Assembly (NCBI RefSeq): GCF_932526225.1
Contig: NC_064041.1
Location: 7,709,042-7,773,041, forward strand
Direction of reading: 5' to 3'
DNA: 64,000 nucleotides
Source: Nematostella vectensis
Lineage: Eukaryota > Cnidaria > Anthozoa > Actiniaria > Edwardsiidae
Position 1 is the stretch's first letter. Each line of letters begins with the position of its first letter. A program made the translations under genes and the position numbers. The notes below the pieces were generated by a model. That model did no database searches and was not told the DNA's origin. It saw only the letters and a list, made by a program, of their open reading frames with translations. This document shows positions 56,985-64,000 of this stretch, one piece after another.

Positions 56985-59272
56985 CGTGCCCCCCCTGCTA
57001 CTGTCCTGTATATAACTAACCAAACATAGCCCCACCCCCTGCTACTGCCCTGTATATAACTAGCCAAATATAGCCCCACCCCTGCTACTGCCCTGTATAT
57101 AACTAGCCAAACATAGCCCCACCACCTGCTACTTCCCTGTATATAACTAGCCAAACATAGTCCCACCCCCTGCTACTGCCCTGTATATAACTAGCCAAAC
57201 ATAGCCCCACCACCTGCTACTGCCCTGTATATAACTAGCCAAACATAGCCCCACCCCCTGCTACTGCCCTGTATATAACTAGCCAAACATAGCCCCACGC
57301 CCTGCTACTGCCCTGTATATAACTAGCCAAACATAGCCCCACCCCCTGCTACTGCCCTGTATATAACTAGCCAAACATAGCCCCACCCCCTGCTACTGCC
57401 CTGTATATAACTAGCCAAACATAGCCCCACCCCCTGCTACTGCCCTGTATATAACTAGCCAAACATTGCCCCACCCCCTGCTACTGCCCTGTATATAACT
57501 AGCCAAACATAGCCCCACCCCCTGCTACTGCCCTGTATATAACTAGCCAAACATAGCCCCATCCCCTGCTACTGCCCTGTATATAACTAGCCAAACATAG
57601 TCCCACCCCCTGCTACTGCCCTGTATATAACTAGCCAAACATAGCCCCACCAGCTGCTACTGCCCTGTATATAACTAGCCAAACATAGCCCCACCCCCTG
57701 CTACTGCCCTGTATATAACTAGCCAAACATAGCCCCACGCCCTGCTACTGCCCTGTATATAACTAGCCAAACATAGCCCCACCCCCTGTTACTGCCCTGT
57801 ATGTAACTAGCCAAACATAGCCCCACCCCCTGCTACTGCCCTGTATATAACTAGCCAAACATAGTCCCACCCCCTGTTACTGCCCTGTATATAACTAGCC
57901 AAACATAGCCCCACCCCCTGTTACTGCCCTGTATGTAACTAGCCAAACATAGCCCCACCCCCTGTTACTGCCCTGTATATAACTAGCCAAACATAGCCCC
58001 ACCCCCTGCTACTGCCCTGTATATAACTAGCCAAACATAGCCCCACGCCCTGCTACTGCCCTGTATATAACTAGCCAAACATAGCCCCACCCCCTGCTAC
58101 TGCCCTGTATATAACTGGCCAAACATAGCCCCACTCCCTGCTACTGCCCTGTATATAACTGGCCAAACATAGCCCCACCCCCTGCTACTGCCCTGTATAT
58201 AACTAGCCAAACATAGCCCCACCCCCTGCTAGTGCCCTGTATATAACTAGCCAAACATAGCCCCACCCCCTGCTAGTGCCCTGTATATAACTAGCCAAAC
58301 ATAGCCCCACCCCCTGCTACTGCCCTGTATATAACTAGCCAAACATAGCCCCACCCCCTGTTACTGCCCTGTATATAACTAGCCAAACATAGCCCCACCC
58401 CCTGCTAGTGCCCTGTATATAACTAGCCAAACATAGCCCCACCCCCTGCTACTGCCCTGTATATAACTAGCCAAACATAGCCCCACCCCCTGCTACTGCC
58501 CTGTATATAACTAGCCAAACATAGCCCCATCCCCTGCTACTGCCCTGTATATAACTAGCCAAACATAGTCCCACCCCCTGCTACTGCCCTGTATATAACT
58601 AGCCAAACATAGCCCCACCAGCTGCTACTGCCCTGTATATAACTAGCCAAACATAGCCCCACCCCCTGCTACTGCCCTGTATATAACTAGCCAAACATAG
58701 CCCCACGCCCTGCTACTGCCCTGTATATAACTAGCCAAACATAGCCCCACCCCCTGTTACTGCCCTGTATGTAACTAGCCAAACATAGCCCCACCCCCTG
58801 CTACTGCCCTGTATATAACTAGCCAAACATAGTCCCACCCCCTGTTACTGCCCTGTATATAACTAGCCAAACATAGCCCCACCCCCTGTTACTGCCCTGT
58901 ATGTAACTAGCCAAACATAGCCCCACCCCCTGTTACTGCCCTGTATATAACTAGCCAAACATAGCCCCACCCCCTGCTACTGCCCTGTATATAACTAGCC
59001 AAACATAGCCCCACCCCCTGTTACTGCCCTGTATATAACTAGCCAAACATAGCCCCACCCCCTGCTACTGCCCTGTATATAACTAGCCAAACATAGCCCC
59101 ACCCCCTGCTAGTGCCCTGTATATAACTAGCCAAACATAGCCCCACCCCCTGCTACTGCCCTGTATATAACTAGCCAAACATAGCCCCACCCCCTGTTAC
59201 TGCCCTGTATATAACTAGCCAAACATAGCCCCACCCCCTGCTACTGCCCTGTATATAACTAGCCAAATATAG
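56985..59272. repeat. 44-bp satellite array, about 52 copies, with higher-order structure
   Basis: Unit CTGCTACTGCCCTGTATATA followed by ACTAGCCAAACATAGCCCCA and CCCC, exactly 44 bp. Diagnostic variants (ATCCCC, TAGTCCC, CCAGCTGC, CACGCCC, TATGTAAC) occur in the same order twice; the ATCCCC variant is at 57561 and at 58529, 968 bp or 22 units apart. The array thus contains a duplicated 22-unit block. No coding function. Confidence 0.95.
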
Positions 59273-60000
59273 CGTCCAAATTTAAAATTTACCAGATGGG
59301 TAAATTGGTTAATGGAGGTAGGAAGATTGGTTGGACTAACTGAGGGCTTATTGATTTTCTTAAGTTGTTGACGCGTGACAACAGGAAACGATTGAGAAAA
59401 GGTTGACTTGCTTTAAACTCAGCCGCGCTATTTTTTTTTTCTGCGATTAAATTGAACTAAGTAGCTTCAGAATGTCGGAAGTGTAGTTGTAAGACAGTCG
59501 AGAGGGAGCTAGCAAAAGAGTGATTTCAGTCATAATAAAATATAGTAGAATTGTTTTATAAAGAAACAGTTCAGTAAAACGATGGTTCAAAGCTCATTTT
59601 ATTTCATTTCAGTCTACATCTGGTTGTTCTGATGAGCATACAACACACTCTCATCACCAAAACCAAAATATTTTTTTACTGTTCATCACCGATCCAATAG
59701 GAGGTCACTTAAATATCTGTCTTCCTATGGTGTTTGGATCATAGAAACTATTCAATATTCTTTTAAATTATTAAAACATCTGTTTCTTATGCTGGTAGAA
59801 GTGTGCTAATTGATCACTAATCGTTTTGTAAAAGAGCACTTTACTGGAATATAGCTTAGGTTAACAAGACAAGAAAGCTCTTGGAATATTCATGAGTATA
59901 TAAACGGTGACACAAAATCTATTTCAAAGACATAGAGTCAATTTTGATACTAGAATAGAACTTTATCCTGGTATATCTCAAAGGATATTTAGGAGACCAC
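59273..60000. other. Unassigned AT-rich sequence
   Basis: No gene or clear repeat seen between the 44-bp satellite and the duplicated segment at 60 kb. Confidence 0.5.
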
Positions 60001-60007
60001 TCCTTAA

Positions 60008-60360
60008 ACTTACGTTCCTTTCTTTCCTTGGCCTTTCAGTAAGATGTTTTCCTTCAAAACATCTGGACATCAATGGAATCAATTTAATATCTTATGATGC
60101 CAACACCCCCAATTTGCCTGTTTTGCAGATAATTCCTTTTATAAAACACAACTTTAGAGTTTTGTCCTTACATTTGCCGTTCCACTCACAAGGTACAAGT
60201 GCTCAAATTCCTCCTGGGTAAGTAGGCGTTCCTTTCTTTCCTTGGTCTTTCAGTAAGATGTTTTCCTTCAAAACACCTGGACATTAATAAAATCATTATA
60301 CATTATTATATTTTATTATAATTATGATGTCTATATCGCCAATTTGCTGGTTTTACAGAT
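60008..60360. repeat. Direct duplication of about 120-130 bp
   Basis: The segment from CGTTCCTTTCTTTCCTTGG through TTTCAGTAAGATGTTTTCC to CCAATTTGC(C)TG(G)TTTT(G/A)CAG occurs at about 60010-60128 and again at about 60228-60358. Both copies end in an acceptor-like CAG. The second has gained an AT-rich insert. Confidence 0.75.
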
Positions 60361-61130
60361 AGTAATATACATGAAAATAATTCTCTATTCTGATTGGCTT
60401 ACCCTTCTAGCAGAGGCATCTTTTCTTTGTATTTCGCTTCAGCCCAGAGAAATACAGAGAAAAGAGGCCTCTGCTAGCAGGGAATGATTGGCTAAGAGCA
60501 GTGCAATTTATAGGAAATACAATGCAAAAAATAGGAAATACAGTGCCAAAAAGAGGAAATCCGGTGCAGAAAAAAGGAAACACTTTTGAGCTATAGCAAC
60601 CACCACCCACCCCTCCCCCCTGAAACCACCAACCACCACTCCCCCTGAAATCACTACCCACCCCTCCTCCTCAACTTTCGCCACCGCCACCCCCCCCCAA
60701 TTATGGGACCACTCCGCCGTCCCTGTTCTTACCTTGAAAAAAGAGGGAAATCTGCGCCTTGACGATCTAACAAAGATTCCATGGTATTTTAAACAGGAAA
60801 ATACAAAAATTCGCTGATATAATAGATGGGATATTAGTTTTAACCCGATGTATGTCCATAACTCTGTAACAATCCAGTATAAGACCAGTAAAAGTTTTTG
60901 GATTCCTGAGTTAAAGTTGTCATTTGCTTGTGTACTTTATAATTTATTTTTACCTTTCTATTATTCCAGTAAAGCATGGTGCTTATTCCAGAACTTACCA
61001 ATAACATAAGAAATTCTTGTGTATAGTACATAACAACTGGATTTACTTATACAATTTATGATCAGTCGAAAGGAACAAATGAAAGAATATCAAAGCAGCC
61101 GCACAATGAATCCACCACTCCTACAACAAG
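60129..61130 (+). other. Two phase-compatible candidate exons of an unrecognised plus-strand gene
   Basis: Candidate exon 60129-60217 (TTTTGCAG before, GG|GTAAGTA after) reads IIPFIKHNFRVLSLHLPF and ends SAQIPPG in phase 2. Candidate exon 61066-61130 (ATCAG before, CAAG|GTAC after) continues in that phase as RKEQMKEYQSSRTMNPPLLQ. The strong first donor and phase match support a real gene, but flanking exons and family were not identified. Confidence 0.28.
60407..60476. repeat. Hairpin, possible short MITE
   Basis: CTAGCAGAGGC followed by TCTTTTCT and TGTATTTC is mirrored as GAAATACA...AGAAAAGAGGCCTCTGCTAG with a 14-base loop. Flanks both contain TGATTGGCT-like sequence (60391 and 60486), which might be a longer inverted or target-site repeat. 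Confidence 0.6.
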
Positions 61131-61689
61131 GTACAAAGTATATGAAGCCTTTTGTAACCATATTTCTGTACATAAAGGAGCACATAAAGGCAGGCAGGTT
61201 ACTTAGCGGGTGGGGGGGGGGAACACGATTAGACAAAATACCAGAACAGATAAGCTCTTCTCTTCCTGTGCTTAAGTGCCGTAATTCACTTTTCACCCCC
61301 CCCCCTCCCCAAATCATTCATTGTAAAAATAATACCAATGTTTCAAATAAATAAGAAGTTGTTTGTCTTCATAACATAAAGTTGAAGCAAATGGGGTTGA
61401 GCCGTTCTTGACTTAATAAGAATTGAGAATATGAAAATAGGGGGTTGAAAAAAAAAGGTAGCAGTAAAATTTAAATTCTTCTTGGGACAGCCTCCTAGCT
61501 AAGACCCTGTTTTTAATAAAATTTAAAAAAAAAACCCTTGGTGCATGCTATTTTAGATAAGTCACTAGGGAGAGCCCAGGTCACACAAAAACAACTGAGG
61601 AAGAGGCCGGCACAATTTTTTTCGGTGTGTTTTATAAAATTCAGGTTATCTTTTCTTTAAAATTCAGATTATTATTCTTTTCCAATTGA

Positions 61690-62012
61690 CCAAATGATCA
61701 TGTTGATGATGATGATGATTATGTTGATGATGTTGCTGATGATGGTAATAATGGTTTAGTTGCTTATGATAATGTTAATAATGTTGTTGATGATGATAAC
61801 GATGGTTATGTTGATGATGATGATAATAATGGTTTAGTTGCTAATTATAATGTTAATAACGTTGTTGATGATGATAACGATGGTTATGTTGATGATGATG
61901 ATAATAATGGTTTAGTTGCTAATTATAATGTTAATAACGTTGTTGATGATGATAACGAAGTTATGTTGATGATGATGGTAATAGTGGTTTAGTTGCTAAT
62001 GATAATGATGTT
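61690..62012. repeat. Trinucleotide-rich tandem repeat, 78-bp unit
   Basis: Repeated blocks of GATGATGATAATAATGGTTTAG, TTGCTAATTATAATGTTAAT and AACGTTGTTGATGATGATAACGATGGTTAT, about four copies, the middle ones nearly identical. AT-rich and non-coding as far as can be seen; stop codons interrupt it in the sense frames. Confidence 0.8.
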
Positions 62013-62600
62013 GTTGATGAAGATAGAGATGACAAATGTTGCTGGTGTTGAGGTTGGTGATGATTAACTTAATGATGCTCATAACTACATTTGTGATATC
62101 ATGAGCTATGATGAACTGGAGTTAACTTGGTCTCAATAAATGTGCTTGACTAGATAAAAATGATCATGATTATGCTGTTGTGTTATTGATAATGAACTCA
62201 AGGGAGGACAAATCTGCTTGATTGCCTAACTTAGAATGATTAAATATTTCCATTGTGTTCGATTGGCATTTTATTTGGATTTTTTCATATTGATTACACC
62301 TGGTATAAATAAACACAACCCTGCTTTATGCCTGTAGAAGGGAGGGGAGGGATACATGCTCCCCTTTGGGCCTACTCCTAGATGCATATGAGGGTTAGGG
62401 CAGGGCTAACAAAACTCTGGTATTTTTTTAAACAACTTATCACTTATTATTTTTAACAACTTATTAAATACAACGATCTAAAGAAATTTATAAGTAGAGC
62501 AATCAAATTGGATCCAACCTTTGTTTAATACAACATTCTATATTTATCATAATTCTAGATAACACAATTCTACATTATGGATATTCAATGCAATGAAATA

Positions 62601-63686
62601 TCATCTCCACCCTACTGGTTGTGCCATAAGTTGACCTCGGCCCCTCCCCCTGCCTTTCCATTGTTTCACATTATCACCTCCACTAGCCAACATATTGTCT
62701 CTTCCTTTCACTATATCTCTCAAAGTGCAGCTCTCGAATTTGTTCGTAAAGGCAGAAACTGAAGCAGATATGGAAGAGGAATTTGTTTTATCAACACGGT
62801 TCCCTTTGTGAAATTTCAAAAAGTCACTTGTGACTGGTAGACCATGAGCAGCCAGAAACTCCTTAATCTCAGATTCCTCAAATCCCAGAATAGTATTGAG
62901 ATCTGCAATAGGGAACATGCACTGCTGACTGCTGTATGCTGTGTTCATGACATCAAGTGCTCTTATTCTCATGTCCCTTACATAACTTACCACTGCAAAC
63001 AGTGACAATCGTGGCAATCTATGTAGCAACCTTATAAACAAAACATAGTTGCCATGGAGATATGCTAGGGCTAGTTTCCATGACAACTGGTAATTCACTT
63101 CAACGCGGACTGATTTTGGGAGCTGCAGACCATGAATCAGGGCGTTTGTATTGTCCAAGTTACACAATAAATAGTACGACTCAAACTCAGGTCTGTTTCT
63201 CGAGAATACATGTTTGTATAAGACCAGAAGGCGTTTGAGGCACTCTGTGGTGTGTATGCCATTGATTTTTGGATCAAAGTCTTCAATAGGCATCCCAGCG
63301 AGTTTATGATGACTCAAAATGTGAAATCGCGTAGCTTGTTCCAAAATCGATACTGCTGTTTCGTCGGCTACTCTTTGAATCACCATATCTTGTCTTATCG
63401 CTCTTATACGGTCGAAAATAAAATTGTAAATTATTTTCCAAGGGAAGTCCTTCCTGTCAAGAACATCTCCGATCAAGTATTCCATCGTTTTCAGCAGTAC
63501 ATGAGGCGGTCGAAGGTCGGACAAGTCTGTCTGTCTTCCTGCGGCTGGTCTCGAGAATTCTTTGACGGGAGTGTATGGCGGTCTCTCAAGAACATGGAGC
63601 TTTCTCAATTCAAGTTCTCTCTCTGGACACATATTCATGCTTCCTTTAGTCTTGGAGAATATCTTTTTATGGTACTCGTCCGCCAT
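62601..63686 (-). CDS. SAC3D1: SAC3 domain-containing protein 1
   Basis: Single-exon gene of 361 aa. The start is ATG 63686 in the context CCAAAATGGCGGACG (MADEYHKKIF); an upstream GTG-led extension is not credible. SAC3/GANP family features: CPERELELRKL at the N-terminus, then PVKEFSRPAAGRQ and LRPPHVLLKTMEYL, the helical SAC3 repeats (YYLLCNLDNTNALIHGLQLP, LSWKLALAYLHGNYVLFIRL) and the winged-helix-like end (LGFEESEIKEFLAAHGLPV). The C-terminus is basic and Gly/Arg-rich (KGRGRGRGQ), unlike human SAC3D1. Human SAC3D1 is tied to centrosome and spindle function, and relatives act in mRNA export at the nuclear pore (TREX-2). A poly-purine C-terminus suggests RNA contact, which is inference. Confidence 0.93.
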   Translation of the reverse strand: MADEYHKKIFSKTKGSMNMCPERELELRKLHVLERPPYTPVKEFSRPAAGRQTDLSDLRPPHVLLKTMEYLIGDVLDRKDFPWKIIYNFIFDRIRAIRQDMVIQRVADETAVSILEQATRFHILSHHKLAGMPIEDFDPKINGIHTTECLKRLLVLYKHVFSRNRPEFESYYLLCNLDNTNALIHGLQLPKSVRVEVNYQLSWKLALAYLHGNYVLFIRLLHRLPRLSLFAVVSYVRDMRIRALDVMNTAYSSQQCMFPIADLNTILGFEESEIKEFLAAHGLPVTSDFLKFHKGNRVDKTNSSSISASVSAFTNKFESCTLRDIVKGRDNMLASGGDNVKQWKGRGRGRGQLMAQPVGWR

Positions 63687-63806
63687 TTTGGAAAGGAACC
63701 TCTGCTTAGAGAAACCGCTGTGCAAACCACAGGGTGTCCAAAAGCGCACATATTCACATCCGCAAAAGCTTCAGTACCAAGAGCCGGCTCAAATATTAGA
63801 TGGAGC

Positions 63807-63838
63807 CAAGAGAGCATAAGATATCTTATGCTCTCTTG
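63807..63838. repeat. Perfect 32-bp palindrome upstream of SAC3D1
   Basis: CAAGAGAGCATAAGAT is followed immediately by its exact inverse with no spacer, about 120 bp upstream of the SAC3D1 start codon. A related half (AGCATAAAA...TTTTATGCTCTCTTT) follows at 63843-63879, so several half sites of AGAGAGCATAA are clustered. It may be the end of a hairpin transposon or a regulatory site. Confidence 0.85.
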
Positions 63839-64000
63839 ATTTAGCATAAAACAAGAAAGTATTTTATGCTCTCTTTAAAGAGCACGACCCCCCCCCCCCC
63901 CCCGGTTAAGACGGCATTACTAAAACGAGGAACCGGCGAAACCAGCATATTTTGAGTGCAGGTGCGAAGGGGGATATAGGGGTAGGGATGTTATACGAGT

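Noticed and set aside
1-64000. A multi-gene novel system such as a defence island or biosynthetic cluster
   Set aside because: Recognised genes are unrelated, separately regulated animal genes on both strands; no co-orientation or shared function.

Overview
This window looks like a gene-poor, repeat-rich stretch of an animal nuclear genome, most likely an anthozoan cnidarian such as a sea anemone. The reasons are AT-rich DNA, short GT-AG-spliced genes, start codons in an AAAATGGCGG-type context, animal-specific families (LIM homeobox, class A receptor, NTR-like and LRAT-like proteins), and dense short inverted-repeat transposons and minisatellites. The species is inferred, not read from the sequence.

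Left part (1-12.7 kb): the 3' half of a plus-strand DUSP12-type phosphatase gene (exons at 2743, 3834, 4692 and 12576). Its phosphatase exons appear to lie off the left edge. Its introns hold a minus-strand class A receptor gene (8543-9490) with two decayed copies of its 3' end, a TTAA-flanked MITE, a 1.25-kb inverted-repeat element with a 10-bp target duplication, and several tandem repeats. A DD35E integrase gene with a frameshift (722-2132) lies upstream. At 12.8-15.2 kb is a three-exon minus-strand VWA-like gene.

Middle (15.8-34 kb): two opposite copies of a TIR element with a minisatellite core, a TTA-flanked element, a 33-bp minisatellite and a TTAA-flanked foldback element with about 460-bp arms. 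These are followed by a complete minus-strand Lhx6/8 (Arrowhead) class LIM-homeobox gene of four coding exons (22394-28531), with a probable CpG-rich 5' exon near 31.1-31.3 kb. A 52-bp satellite array lies upstream of it.

Right part (35-64 kb): a single-exon LRAT-like membrane protein (40439-41410, minus), a partial NTR-like secreted protein (about 43.66-45.2 kb, minus), thiamine pyrophosphokinase TPK1 (46437-48251, plus, two exons), a CTR-type copper transporter (49210-50891, minus, three recognised exons), a 44-bp satellite with higher-order duplication (about 57-59.3 kb), and SAC3D1 (62601-63686, minus, single exon).

The genes do unrelated housekeeping, developmental or signalling work and do not form an operon or pathway. 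The unusual content is repeat architecture: tandem repeats built on splice junctions (TPK1 donor, LIM2 acceptor), minisatellite-carrying MITEs with clear target duplications, and a tandemly copied receptor 3' end. I found no defence-type or other clearly new multi-gene system. Exon models were made by eye from splice sites, reading phase and family knowledge.
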